DNA of 64,000 bases, from assembly GCA_002340985.1 (NCBI GenBank), contig DDNC01000023.1, positions 601 to 64,600 of the forward strand, given 5' to 3'. Each line of letters starts with the position of its first letter. The first letter of the stretch is position 1. Positions 16,263 to 25,044 of this stretch are shown in pieces. The notes under the pieces were generated by a model. That model was not told where the DNA came from and did not search any database. It saw only the letters and a list, made by a program, of their open reading frames with translations. The translations under genes were made by a program, and so were the position numbers. This stretch comes from Firmicutes bacterium UBA2530 (GTDB lineage: Bacteria > Bacillota > Clostridia > Tissierellales > Sedimentibacteraceae).

Positions 16263-17060
16263 TTAAATTAGGTTCAATTCAGATAATTTCATTACCATTG
16301 TAACTGCCTTATCCTTTGAACTTTCACCCTCTATTATTTCAGAAACCTTATTTTTTACAGGTACGAATGATTTATAAACATTTGTTGGCGAACCTTTCAG
16401 ACCTATCTGAGTGGAATCCACATCCAAATCGTTTATACTAAATACCCTGATTCTTTCTTCTCCTGTTTCCTCATATGCTTCAATGATACCCTTTACTGTA
16501 GGATATCTTGGGTTATTCAGCTCTTTTATTGCAGTGAGCAGGACAGGTGTAGAGGTTTCAAACACATATTCCCCATATTCAGTGAACCTTACTACTTCAA
16601 GATTCTTACCCTTTACCTTTACATCTTTTACATATGTAATTTGAGGTATATTTAAAAATTCAGCAATTTCAGGTCCAACCTGCGCTGTATCCCCGTCAAT
16701 TGCTTGTCTTCCGCAGAACACTATATCATAGTTTCCGATTTTTTCAATTGCAGCGGAAATAATTGTTGCAGTCGCCCAGGTATCCGAGCCTCCGAAAGCC
16801 CTATCGCTTATCAGCACGCCCTCATCAGCACCCATAGCCAATGCTTCCTTCAAAACATCCTTCGCCTGAGGTGGTCCCATGCTCACTGCTATCAATTCAG
16901 CTCCGAGCTCATCCTTAATTTTCAATGCTTCTTCCAATGCATTTTTATCGTCTGGGTTCATAATACTTGGAACGCCGTCTCTGATTAATGTTCCTGTTTC
17001 CTGATTTATTCTTACTTCATTCGTATCCGGAACTTGTTTAAGACACACAATAATTCTCAT
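16263..17060 (-). CDS. etfB: electron transfer flavoprotein beta subunit
   Basis: A 265-residue EtfB with the family start MRIIVCLKQVPDTNEVRIN, the block MNPDDKNALEEALKIKDE, and the signature region VFCGRQAIDGDTAQVGPEIAEFL that contacts AMP or the second flavin. It is located nine bases after the acyl-CoA dehydrogenase gene and 16 before etfA; AGGAGGG precedes the ATG. With EtfA it forms a soluble heterodimer serving the acyl-CoA dehydrogenase. Clostridial homologues of this arrangement often couple NADH oxidation to both crotonyl-CoA and ferredoxin reduction. That is a family expectation, not something shown by this sequence alone. Confidence 0.96.
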   Translation of the reverse strand: MRIIVCLKQVPDTNEVRINQETGTLIRDGVPSIMNPDDKNALEEALKIKDELGAELIAVSMGPPQAKDVLKEALAMGADEGVLISDRAFGGSDTWATATIISAAIEKIGNYDIVFCGRQAIDGDTAQVGPEIAEFLNIPQITYVKDVKVKGKNLEVVRFTEYGEYVFETSTPVLLTAIKELNNPRYPTVKGIIEAYEETGEERIRVFSINDLDVDSTQIGLKGSPTNVYKSFVPVKNKVSEIIEGESSKDKAVTMVMKLSELNLI

Positions 17061-17069
17061 AATGCCCTC

Positions 17070-18206
17070 CTAACCAAGTACTGCTCTTGAAATTACAACC
17101 TTATGAATTTCAGAAGTACCTTCATAAATTTCTGTTATCTTTGCATCTCTCACCATTCTCTCAAGAGGATAATCCTGCATGTAACCATAACCGCCATGTA
17201 TCTGCAATGCTTTATTTGCAACGAAGCTTGCAGTTTCAGATGCATTGAGCTTCGCTATGGCAGCCTCTTTGGTAAATGGCTGTCCTGTTACCTTTAAATA
17301 AGCGGCTCTATAAACCATCCAGCGCGCACATTCTATTCTTGTGGCCATATCAGATATATACCACTGCAGACCCTGAAGTGCAGCAATTGGCTTCCCGAAC
17401 TGAACCCTTTCCTTCATATAGGAAACAGATTCCTCCAATGCTCCCTCTGCTATTCCTAAAGCTTGAGAAGCAACACCTATACGGGCTCCGTCCAGACCTA
17501 CCATAGCAATTTTAAATCCCTGACCCTCTTTTCCCACAAGATTCTCTTTTGGAACACGGCAGCCATCAAATATCAGCTCTGCAGTTTGAGAAGCTCTGAT
17601 ACCCATCTTATGCTCCACCTTACCTATGGAAAAGCCTGGAGTTCCTTTGGGAACTACAATTGCAGACAGGCCTTTTACACCCTTTGACGGATCGGTGGAT
17701 GCAAAAACAATTACATAGTCCGCAAGATTTCCACCTGTTATAAAGCATTTTGTACCTGTTATAACATAATCATCTCCGTCAGATACAGCAACTGTTTTTA
17801 CAGCTGCAGCATCAGAGCCGGCATTTGGCTCCGTAAGAGCAAAGGCAGTCTTTTTCCCTCCGTTAGAAACCAGAGGAAGATACTTTTGCTTCTGCTCCTC
17901 CGTTCCAAAACGCAATATTGTCTGACCGAATATACCGTGAATTGAAAGTATGGCAGCGGTGGCCCCACATTTTTTAGCTATTTCTGATACTACTATTACT
18001 TTTGTTATATCATCACCGCCGGAGCCGCCATATTCTACAGGCACTCCTATTCCGGTAAATCCGCACTTGACCATTTTATTAAATGTTTCCTCGGGAAATC
18101 TCCCGCTTTTATCAATTTCTTCCGCTAATGGTGCAACTTCTTTTTCTGCAAATTCCCTTGCAACTTTTTGAATTACTTCTTCAGATTTAGAGAATTTAAA
18201 ATCCAT
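17070..18206 (-). CDS. acyl-CoA dehydrogenase
   Basis: A 378-residue FAD enzyme of the short-chain acyl-CoA dehydrogenase family, acting on acyl-CoA/enoyl-CoA pairs in the cytoplasm. Clear features are the N-terminal helical domain (FSKSEEVIQKVAREFAEKEV), AFALTEPNAGSDAAAVKT of the FAD-binding middle domain, and the C-terminal IYEGTSEIHKVVISRAVLG, whose first glutamate is the catalytic base in butyryl-CoA dehydrogenases. Usual length and full motifs suggest an active enzyme. It sits between a CaiB-type CoA-transferase gene and etfBA. It could be a crotonyl-CoA reductase, or a CaiA-like reductase for another enoyl-CoA; the neighbours favour a dedicated substrate. Confidence 0.95.
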   Translation of the reverse strand: MDFKFSKSEEVIQKVAREFAEKEVAPLAEEIDKSGRFPEETFNKMVKCGFTGIGVPVEYGGSGGDDITKVIVVSEIAKKCGATAAILSIHGIFGQTILRFGTEEQKQKYLPLVSNGGKKTAFALTEPNAGSDAAAVKTVAVSDGDDYVITGTKCFITGGNLADYVIVFASTDPSKGVKGLSAIVVPKGTPGFSIGKVEHKMGIRASQTAELIFDGCRVPKENLVGKEGQGFKIAMVGLDGARIGVASQALGIAEGALEESVSYMKERVQFGKPIAALQGLQWYISDMATRIECARWMVYRAAYLKVTGQPFTKEAAIAKLNASETASFVANKALQIHGGYGYMQDYPLERMVRDAKITEIYEGTSEIHKVVISRAVLG

Positions 18207-18253
18207 ATATTTTCCTCCTATACGTCTTTATTCAGAAAGCCTGAATACTTACT

Positions 18254-19471
18254 TTATTTTTCATATGGAACGCTTTTTATTATATTTTCCTCAGATAATT
18301 TCTTTATTTCTTCATCTGTATATCCCAATTCTCTGAGAACCTCTTCATTGTTCTGTCCGATTAACGGTGCATCACATGCACATTTAACATCTATTGTATT
18401 GAATTTAATGGGCGGCATTGCCATGTAGCATTTTGTTCCGTCACGATTTTCCACTTCACATACATAATTGTTTGCCAGAGCCTGCGGATCCTTAATTACA
18501 TCCACCACATGCTGTATTTTTTCATGTGCGATATCTGAAGACGTTAGCTTCTTATCCATTTCATCCTGATTCCATTTTTTAAACTGCTGTGAGATTATCT
18601 CAATAAATTCAGGGGAATTAGCTCTCGCTGCCGGAGTAGTTGAATACTTTTCATTGCCTATTAAATCTTCTCTCTCAATTACTCTGCAGAATTCGTCATA
18701 ATATCTTTCATGCTCCAATATGCTGAGGAATATCCACTTTCCGTCTTTGCATTCATACGAATTTATAACCGGTGTATTTGCAGCCTTTCTTGTTTTCGGG
18801 TACTCATCTCCGTATTGGCTGGATGCAACTAATGAACTAAGATTCCATATTGCCTGGGCAAATAGTGAAACCATAACCTTTGCACCCTCACCTGTTTTCT
18901 GCTGGTTATAAAGAGCCGCTGCTATCCCTCCTGCCAAGCTGCATGAAGTGGTTGCGTCCCCAAAACCTATTGGCGGATTGATTGTAGTTCCTCTCTCGGC
19001 AGCATCAAGCATTGCTCCGCTTCTTGCCCAGAATGCAACAGTGTCAAAGCCCGGATTGTCCTTTGCAGGACCATAGTCACCAAATCCGTTTATCTGGGCC
19101 CATACAATTTTTGGGTATCTCTTATGAACACTTTCATAATCCAAGCCTAATTTTTCAAGAGCCTTGGTTCTGTAACTTGTTACAAACACATCTGCCGTTG
19201 ACAAAAGCCTTTCCATAATTTCCATTCCCTTTTCTGACTTAAGGTCAATGGAAATGCCTCTTTTCTCCGAATTGTAGCAGCTGTAAAGAGGATTCCTGCC
19301 AAAGTCAGCCGGTGCGCCCATACCCGCACCTGTAGTTCTTCCCGGATCTCCCCAGAAAGGTTCAATCTTCAATACATCTGCTCCCCAGTCGGCAAGTATT
19401 CTTGCAGTTCCGGGTCCCGCTATGAAATATGTTAAATCGATAACCTTTACTCCTTCTAATGGTTTAAACAT
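18254..19471 (-). CDS. family III CoA-transferase (CaiB/BaiF type)
   Basis: A 405-residue CoA-transferase of the CaiB/formyl-CoA transferase family, which moves CoA from an acyl-CoA donor onto a free carboxylic acid. Motifs are GVKVIDLTYFIAGPGTARIL at the start, ADVLKIEPFWGDPGR, DVFVTSYRTKALEKLGLDY, and GFGDATTSCSLAGGIAAAL, where the aspartate matches the catalytic position. AGGAGG is six bases before the ATG. In this operon it would activate a substrate imported by the GntP-type permease so that the crotonase and acyl-CoA dehydrogenase can act. This division of labour matches CaiB in carnitine metabolism, although the real substrate is not determined. Confidence 0.93.
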   Translation of the reverse strand: MFKPLEGVKVIDLTYFIAGPGTARILADWGADVLKIEPFWGDPGRTTGAGMGAPADFGRNPLYSCYNSEKRGISIDLKSEKGMEIMERLLSTADVFVTSYRTKALEKLGLDYESVHKRYPKIVWAQINGFGDYGPAKDNPGFDTVAFWARSGAMLDAAERGTTINPPIGFGDATTSCSLAGGIAAALYNQQKTGEGAKVMVSLFAQAIWNLSSLVASSQYGDEYPKTRKAANTPVINSYECKDGKWIFLSILEHERYYDEFCRVIEREDLIGNEKYSTTPAARANSPEFIEIISQQFKKWNQDEMDKKLTSSDIAHEKIQHVVDVIKDPQALANNYVCEVENRDGTKCYMAMPPIKFNTIDVKCACDAPLIGQNNEEVLRELGYTDEEIKKLSEENIIKSVPYEK

Positions 19472-19523
19472 TTTTACCTCCTGTAATATAATTATTATTT
19501 TTTAATCTGATATTGGATAGTTT

Positions 19524-20843
19524 TTACGGTAAGTAAGGGAACATAGTAAACAAAATAACTGCTACTATAGAGCCTATAAGCGGAGTAATAACTGTGAGCC
19601 AGAATACCAGTCCGTAGGCATCTTTGTGTGTTTCATTACATAAACCGTTTGTTACTGTAACTATGTATCCATTATGCGGCAATGAATCCAATGCTGCAGA
19701 AGATATACTCATTACTCTGTGTATTGCAGCTGCAGGAATTCCAAGTGCCAGATAAGAAGGTCCCAGCAATGGAGCTGCGACTCCCAATCCTCCCGAAGCT
19801 GAACCGCATATACCTGCTATTACGGTAGTTCCGATTGCTATACCTACATAAGGAGGTCCCGGTATATTCATCATTGCATCTATTACCACAGGAAATGCCT
19901 TGCTGACCTGAACAACGGCTCCAAATCCAACTACTGCACATGTATTTGAAATTGAAACCACCGACTGCTTGCATGCCTCTCCAAGATTAAACATAATTTT
20001 AGTGTTATCCTGATACTTATTTAAAAGCAATATTACGGTAACAGAGCCTAAGAATACTCCGAACTCCAATGGAATCAGTGTTTTTCCACCAACCTTTATG
20101 TTTATGGCAAGAATTGTTACAATTAATGGCACCATTGCCAGTCCGCCGCTTGGATATGCTGCATCATCTCTAAATACATCCATTGGCTTAGCAACAAACC
20201 CTTCTCCTCTTTTCTTGGCATTATTAGCATACTTAATCAATACAAAGCTTCCAATCAACAAAATCACAGCAGAGCTTATAAAACCATTTACCGCACCTGC
20301 CATTAAATCTGTTCCTAAAGCTGCCGCAGGAACAGCATTCTGTATTTGCGGTGCACCCGGTGCAACCATAGCCCAGGTTGAACATCCAAATGTTAATGCC
20401 CCCGGAATGAATTTTCGCGGTATATCTGCCTGCTTAAATACTTCCAGGGCTATAGGGAAAACCGCAAAGCTTGCTACAAATACGCTTACGCCTCCGTACG
20501 AGATTATACCGCAGGCCAGCGGGATGGATATAAGTGCCATATTTGGCCCAAAACGATTAATTATCATTCTGGCAATAGCCTTTGCACCATTGGTTACCTC
20601 GTATGCTTTTCCCATAATGGTACCGGTTAAGAATATTAAAAAGTAATTCTTAAAGAAGTTTACAAAGCCGGTCATATAATTTACCTTCAATCCTTCATAA
20701 AGGTCGATACCGCCGGTTAATGCCACTATAATAGAACACATTAGCGCAACTACATAAATATTTACTCCACGCATTATTAATACAATTAGCAGTGCAAGAG
20801 ATACCAGTATGCCTAACATGCTAAACAGCGTTGCTACATCCAT
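19524..20843 (-). CDS. GntP-family carboxylate permease
   Basis: A 439-residue polytopic membrane protein with about 12 hydrophobic segments and glycine-rich family blocks: GIISYGGVSVFVASFAVFPI, a hydrophilic loop AKKRGEGFVAKPMDV, GICGSASGGLGVAAPLLGP and SISSAALDSLPHNGYIVTV. GntP transporters take up gluconate or related hydroxy- and oxo-acids by proton symport. Here it probably imports the acid that the following CoA-transferase activates. GAGAGGTG precedes the ATG. It is the second gene of the sigma54-controlled operon. The last motif resembles 3-hydroxybutyrate-type permeases, but substrate specificity is inference. Confidence 0.88.
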   Translation of the reverse strand: MDVATLFSMLGILVSLALLIVLIMRGVNIYVVALMCSIIVALTGGIDLYEGLKVNYMTGFVNFFKNYFLIFLTGTIMGKAYEVTNGAKAIARMIINRFGPNMALISIPLACGIISYGGVSVFVASFAVFPIALEVFKQADIPRKFIPGALTFGCSTWAMVAPGAPQIQNAVPAAALGTDLMAGAVNGFISSAVILLIGSFVLIKYANNAKKRGEGFVAKPMDVFRDDAAYPSGGLAMVPLIVTILAINIKVGGKTLIPLEFGVFLGSVTVILLLNKYQDNTKIMFNLGEACKQSVVSISNTCAVVGFGAVVQVSKAFPVVIDAMMNIPGPPYVGIAIGTTVIAGICGSASGGLGVAAPLLGPSYLALGIPAAAIHRVMSISSAALDSLPHNGYIVTVTNGLCNETHKDAYGLVFWLTVITPLIGSIVAVILFTMFPYLP

Positions 20844-20899
20844 ATTACACCTCTCAAAATATCTTTATTTAATTTTCAAAATATAAAATTCCCAATTCC

Positions 20900-21697
20900 T
20901 TATTTTTTAAAAATAGCCGGTCTTTTTTGTACAAATGCTGACATTCCCTCATCCTTATCTTCAGTTCCGAACGATATGGCGGCAATATCTTTCTCAAGCT
21001 CAAGTCCGTTTGCCAAATCTATTTCCAGGCCTCTGTTTATTGCGGTCTTTGCAAAACCTATAGCAGAAGTGGAGTTTTTAAGAATCACTTCCATCATATT
21101 TTTTGCTTCGTTAAGCAGCTCTTCATGCTCTACAACCTTGTTCACTAATCCTATAGATAATGCTTCTTCAGCTTTTACCTGTCTTCCGGTATAAATCATT
21201 TCTTTGGAAATCCCGGAGCCTACCAACCTCGGCAGCCTCTGTGTTCCTCCAAAGCACGGAATAACACCCAACGCCACCTCCGGTTGACCAAAAACTGCCT
21301 TCGTAGATGCTATTCTTATGTCACAGCTTAAAGCTAATTCACATCCGCCACCTAAGGCATATCCATTTACGGCAGCAATAACAGGCTTTTCTATGCATTC
21401 AATTTGATTGAATACTCCTTGAGCAAAATCCGCATATTTTCTGCCTTCAATACTTTTATATGACTGCATCTGTACAATATCAGCCCCGGCTACAAATCCC
21501 TTGCCTTCTCCGGTTATTATAATTCCTCTTACAGATCCATCCTCTTTGACACATTCAAATATTTCACTAAGCTCATTTAAGGTGTCATTGTTTAATGCAT
21601 TAAGCGCTTTCGGTCTGTTCATCTTTACAAGAGCAATCTCACCATCCAGCGTTAAATTGATGTTAATTAATTTACTTGCTAATTCTGATAATAGCAT
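20900..21697 (-). CDS. enoyl-CoA hydratase/isomerase (crotonase family)
   Basis: A 265-residue crotonase-fold enzyme. The oxyanion-hole segments KGFVAGADI and AAVNGYALGGGCELALSCDI are intact, and both catalytic glutamates of hydratases are present (FGQPEVALG and GSGISKEMIYTG). It ends with the usual FVQKRPAIFKK. The reaction is likely reversible hydration of a 2-enoyl-CoA; a CaiD-like racemase/dehydratase role is the alternative given CaiB and CaiA-like neighbours. The protein has a slightly longer N-terminus than classical Crt. GGAGGATG precedes the ATG at 21697. It is the first gene of the operon, 57 bases downstream of the sigma54 -12 element. Confidence 0.93.
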   Translation of the reverse strand: MLLSELASKLININLTLDGEIALVKMNRPKALNALNNDTLNELSEIFECVKEDGSVRGIIITGEGKGFVAGADIVQMQSYKSIEGRKYADFAQGVFNQIECIEKPVIAAVNGYALGGGCELALSCDIRIASTKAVFGQPEVALGVIPCFGGTQRLPRLVGSGISKEMIYTGRQVKAEEALSIGLVNKVVEHEELLNEAKNMMEVILKNSTSAIGFAKTAINRGLEIDLANGLELEKDIAAISFGTEDKDEGMSAFVQKRPAIFKK

Positions 21698-21753
21698 AAC
21701 ATCCTCCCATGATAATATTTATCTATCTCGGCCTTGTTAGATAATTAATTAAC

Positions 21754-21771
21754 AAGCATAAACCGTGCCAA
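21754..21771 (-). promoter_or_regulatory. sigma54 (-24/-12) promoter of the crt-GntP-CaiB-Acd-Etf operon
   Basis: On the minus strand TTGGCACGGTTTATGCTT has the invariant GG (21769-21768) and GC (21757-21756) exactly ten bases apart, and matches the consensus TGGCACG-N4-TTGCW with one mismatch. Confidence 0.88.
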
Positions 21772-21902
21772 CTTGCTCCGATACTTCTGAAATTACTTAC
21801 TTTATAATTCCGTACATCTTTAATTTTCAATCAAATCAAAAAATATTTTTATTTTTCTGCACTTGCAAAATTATTAAAGCGCCCATCTAATCAATAAAAA
21901 TC

Positions 21903-21940
21903 TGTCTCAAATAAGATACGCATGTTTATTATTTGAGACA
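21903..21940. promoter_or_regulatory. perfect 12-bp inverted repeat, candidate enhancer site
   Basis: TGTCTCAAATAA and TTATTTGAGACA are separated by 14 bases and lie 130-170 bases upstream of the -24 element, the usual distance for an enhancer-binding protein site. The dyad has no T-run and lies in non-coding DNA. Confidence 0.6.
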
Positions 21941-22103
21941 ATGTCACTCATTGCAAATTATCTATATTGCAAATATCTTTTAAATTTGAACGCTCATGTA
22001 TGTTAAAAATATATCTATTTCTATTGTACCAATTTCAGAGAAATACGTTTACTCAATATCCTTTATACTAAAAAACAAAAATTGCAGTCTCAAAATATAT
22101 ACA

Positions 22104-22165
22104 CAAAAAAATGCTCCCCCATAGTAATCAGTTTTATTTCTACTGTCTACTGTAAGGAGGAGCAT
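22104..22165 (-). terminator. terminator of the DUF362 gene
   Basis: On the minus strand ATGCTCC (22165-22159) pairs with GGAGCAT (22117-22111) around a long loop; seven T follow the stem. Confidence 0.7.
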
Positions 22166-22182
22166 ATTAAATATGCTTTATC

Positions 22183-23289
22183 CTAAATTGTAATAAGCTC
22201 GTATTCTCTTCTTCCCAAATTCAGTTTAACCGCATGATCTATTGCTGATTTCCAGTCTGTTTCGGGACTTACAGCAGTGAAATGGTCATGATGCCTGTGC
22301 ATGTGCTTTGCAAGAAGGCTGCCTTCAACCGCAGGCTGGTTATTCACCGCATCGGCACATGCCACGTCAAGAGCCACAGGATCAAAGGAAGCTAACATTC
22401 CTACATTAGGAACAATGGGAATATCATTTTCACTATGGCAGTCACAGTACGGGGACACATCAATTACAAGGCTGATGTGGAAATGAGGTCTTCCCCGAAG
22501 CACTGCAGCCGTGTATTCCGCCATCTTTTTATTCAGTATATCATTAGACTCATCTGACGCGGATTTAACTGCGTCAACAGGACAGACTCCTATGCACCTT
22601 CCGCAGCCGACGCATTTTTCGTGGTCTATAAGCGCCTTTTTGTCAGTAAGAGTAATTGCACCGTGAGCACAATTTCTGGCACATGCTCCACAGCCTATGC
22701 ACATCCGCTGAGAAACCCGAGGCTTACCACTGCTGTGCATCTCCATCTTGCCTGCACGAGAACCGCAGCCCATTCCTATATTTTTAATTGCTCCTCCGAA
22801 GCCTGTCAGCTCATGGCCCTTGAAATGATTGAGAGAAATAAATACATCCGCATCCATAACGGCACGGCCTATCTTTGCTTCCTTCACATATTCTCCGTCC
22901 TCCACGGGAATTAGCGCTTCATCAGTACCCTTCAATCCATCCGCTATTATAACATGGCAGCCTGTTGAGAACGGTGAAAATCCATTGACATAGGCTGAAT
23001 CAAGGTGATCCAGAGCATTCTTTCTTCCTCCCACGTACAGCGTGTTGCAGTCTGTAAGAAACGGCTTTCCACCCAGCTCCTTAACAATATCAACCACTGT
23101 CTTTGCATAATTAGGACGAAGATACGCCAGGTTTCCGGGTTCTCCGAAATGAATTTTAACAGCGGTATATTTCCTTTCGAAATCTATATCTCCTATTCTC
23201 GCTGTTTTAATGAGCCTGCTGAGTTTCTGCTGCAGATTTTCCTTCGAAGTCGTATGCATATTTGTAAAATATACCTTTGATTTTTCCAT
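22183..23289 (-). CDS. DUF362 protein with two [4Fe-4S] ferredoxin motifs
   Basis: A 368-residue cytoplasmic iron-sulfur protein of unknown function. The DUF362 portion covers most of the chain (VKIHFGEPGNLAYLRPNYAK, SLNHFKGHELTGFGGAIKN). Two ferredoxin motifs are inserted at about residues 192-235: CIGCGACARNC and CVGCGRCIGVCPVD, each with the C-x2-C-x2-C-x3-C pattern and so able to hold two [4Fe-4S] clusters. Family members are frequent in anaerobes; no activity is agreed. AGGAGGAT precedes the ATG. It is monocistronic, with a perfect consensus sigmaA promoter and its own terminator, so it is likely well expressed. Confidence 0.9.
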   Translation of the reverse strand: MEKSKVYFTNMHTTSKENLQQKLSRLIKTARIGDIDFERKYTAVKIHFGEPGNLAYLRPNYAKTVVDIVKELGGKPFLTDCNTLYVGGRKNALDHLDSAYVNGFSPFSTGCHVIIADGLKGTDEALIPVEDGEYVKEAKIGRAVMDADVFISLNHFKGHELTGFGGAIKNIGMGCGSRAGKMEMHSSGKPRVSQRMCIGCGACARNCAHGAITLTDKKALIDHEKCVGCGRCIGVCPVDAVKSASDESNDILNKKMAEYTAAVLRGRPHFHISLVIDVSPYCDCHSENDIPIVPNVGMLASFDPVALDVACADAVNNQPAVEGSLLAKHMHRHHDHFTAVSPETDWKSAIDHAVKLNLGRREYELITI

Positions 23290-23359
23290 ATAATCCTCCT
23301 GTTGTTTCTATAATAACGGCAGCATCTATATATCGGCCGCGTAGGTTTCAATACCTTTG

Positions 23360-23388
23360 ATTATAAGTGATTATACAACACTTGTCAA
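23360..23388 (-). promoter_or_regulatory. sigmaA promoter of the DUF362 gene
   Basis: TTGACA (23388-23383), 17-base spacer, TATAAT (23365-23360) on the minus strand, a perfect consensus, about 65 bases upstream of the start codon. Confidence 0.87.
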
Positions 23389-23406
23389 AATAAAAGCCTT
23401 TTAATA

Positions 23407-24642
23407 CTAATATTGTCTCTTTATATGGAAATTATCTTTTCTCAAAAGCTCAATTATGTGCTGTATGTGATTTTCACCGTTTGTTTCAACAGTTACTTCC
23501 AGCTGTACATTCATATATCTGTCTGTTGCCTTAAACTGGTTGTGGTCAAGCTTTACAACATTTGCACGGCTGTCCGCAAGTATTTGAGAAATACGCATAA
23601 GCTGACCTGGCGTATCCGGAAGATCCACTGAAAAGCAGAATATCCTCCCTCTCGAAACCAATCCTTTATTTATAAGTGAAGAAATGGTCAGGACGTCAAT
23701 ATTTCCTCCGCTGATTACACATGCTACCTTCTTATTTTTAATATTTAATTTTTTTAAAGCAGCAAGAGGCAAAATTCCTGATGTTTCCGCAATAAACTTG
23801 TGTTTTTCAACGAGCATGAGCAAGGCTTCGGTCATATCCTCCTCAGTTACTTCAATTATTCCGTCAACATACCTGTTCACTATGCTGTAGGTTAATTCCC
23901 CTGGTCTTTTGACAGCAACCCCCTCTGCTGTTGTCCGACAGCAATCAAGTTCAACTATTCTTCCTTCGCCGAGTGATGTCTTCATTGTCAATGCGCCTGA
24001 AGGCTCTACTCCTGTTACACGTATAGACGGCTTGATGGTTTTTGCAATGAGAGCTATACCGCTTATCAATCCTCCTCCTCCCACAGGAACAAGAATTTCA
24101 TCCACATCCCGAAGCTCTTCAATTATCTCAAGCCCCACCGTACCTTGTCCACATATTACATCATAATCATCAAATGCATGGACATATGTATATCCGTTTT
24201 CTTCAGACAATCTCAATGCTTCTCTGCATGATTCATCATATACATTTCCGTGTATCACGACTTCTGACCCGTAAGCACGTGTTCCTTCAATCTTTATGAG
24301 CGGAGTAACCGTAGGCATCACTATGACTGATTTAATACCGGCTCTTTTAGAAGACAGAGCAACTCCCTGTGCATGATTTCCTGCAGAAGATGTCACAACT
24401 CCCCTCTCCCTTTCCTCAACTGACAAATTAGCAATTTTGTTAAACGCGCCTCTAACTTTAAATGACCCTGTTACCTGCAGATTCTCAGGCTTCATATATA
24501 CGCTGTTCCCGCATTCCCTGCTAAAAAATTCGCTGTATACTAAATTCGTTTTTTTTATTGTCCCTTCAAGATTTTTTGCTGCCTGTCTTACCTTTTCTTC
24601 ATGATCCATACCTTCATATTCAAATAAGTTTGTTTTCAACAC
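23407..24642 (-). CDS. ilvA: threonine ammonia-lyase with C-terminal ACT domain
   Basis: A PLP enzyme converting threonine to 2-oxobutyrate, the first step of isoleucine synthesis (411 residues). PLP attachment lysine lies in VTGSFKVRGAF (about residue 62); SSAGNHAQGVAL and the phosphate-binding VGGGGLISG follow. A single ACT domain occupies the last 80 residues (FCFSVDLPDTPGQLMRISQI). No ATG fits: the start is GTG at 24642 with AGGAGG five bases before, or the adjacent TTG. The T-box leader upstream with an ATC specifier points to control by isoleucyl-tRNA charging and hence a biosynthetic rather than purely catabolic role. Confidence 0.93.
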   Translation of the reverse strand: MLKTNLFEYEGMDHEEKVRQAAKNLEGTIKKTNLVYSEFFSRECGNSVYMKPENLQVTGSFKVRGAFNKIANLSVEERERGVVTSSAGNHAQGVALSSKRAGIKSVIVMPTVTPLIKIEGTRAYGSEVVIHGNVYDESCREALRLSEENGYTYVHAFDDYDVICGQGTVGLEIIEELRDVDEILVPVGGGGLISGIALIAKTIKPSIRVTGVEPSGALTMKTSLGEGRIVELDCCRTTAEGVAVKRPGELTYSIVNRYVDGIIEVTEEDMTEALLMLVEKHKFIAETSGILPLAALKKLNIKNKKVACVISGGNIDVLTISSLINKGLVSRGRIFCFSVDLPDTPGQLMRISQILADSRANVVKLDHNQFKATDRYMNVQLEVTVETNGENHIQHIIELLRKDNFHIKRQY

Positions 24643-24763
24643 CTTTTCCTCCTGTAATGCAAATCACCGTCTCGACATTAACCACCTCATTTACACAATC
24701 TTGTATGGGGTTAGGGCTTTGCAGTCTCACTAACCAAAGTATTTGCTCCCGCTGGTTGCATAC

Positions 24764-25009
24764 AAAAAGCGGGAACTCTCAAAAGGACGAGAATTCCCGC
24801 GGTACCACCTTAATTGTGAAAAACACCTCTTATCTGTTCAAATAAACATAGGCATTATAACGCTGCCATACGCTTCCTCTTACTTTATATTTCAGAGAAG
24901 TTCTCAAGAGTGATTCATGAATATCTATACCGCTGTTTCTCACCACCCAACAGCTCTCTGACGGCAATCGATACGCACCTGTCTCCATCAACGAAACGAT
25001 TTTAAATTA
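24764..25009 (-). promoter_or_regulatory. T-box leader riboswitch (probable isoleucine specifier) of ilvA
   Basis: The T-box core AAGGTGGTACCGCG (24811-24798) is followed by a terminator stem built from GCGGGAA and TTCCCGC with five T (24768-24764). Stem I carries AGAGAGC and GGTGAGAAAC, and the specifier position reads ATC followed by ACTC, the same as in the ilv leader at 1.2 kb. Confidence 0.94.
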
Positions 25010-25015
25010 GTGATA

Positions 25016-25044
25016 ATTCTATTACTAACTGTTATCTTTGTCAA
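25016..25044 (-). promoter_or_regulatory. sigmaA promoter of the ilvA leader
   Basis: TTGACA (25044-25039), 17-base spacer, TAGAAT (25021-25016). The -35 element overlaps the last codons of the SRAP gene. Confidence 0.85.
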
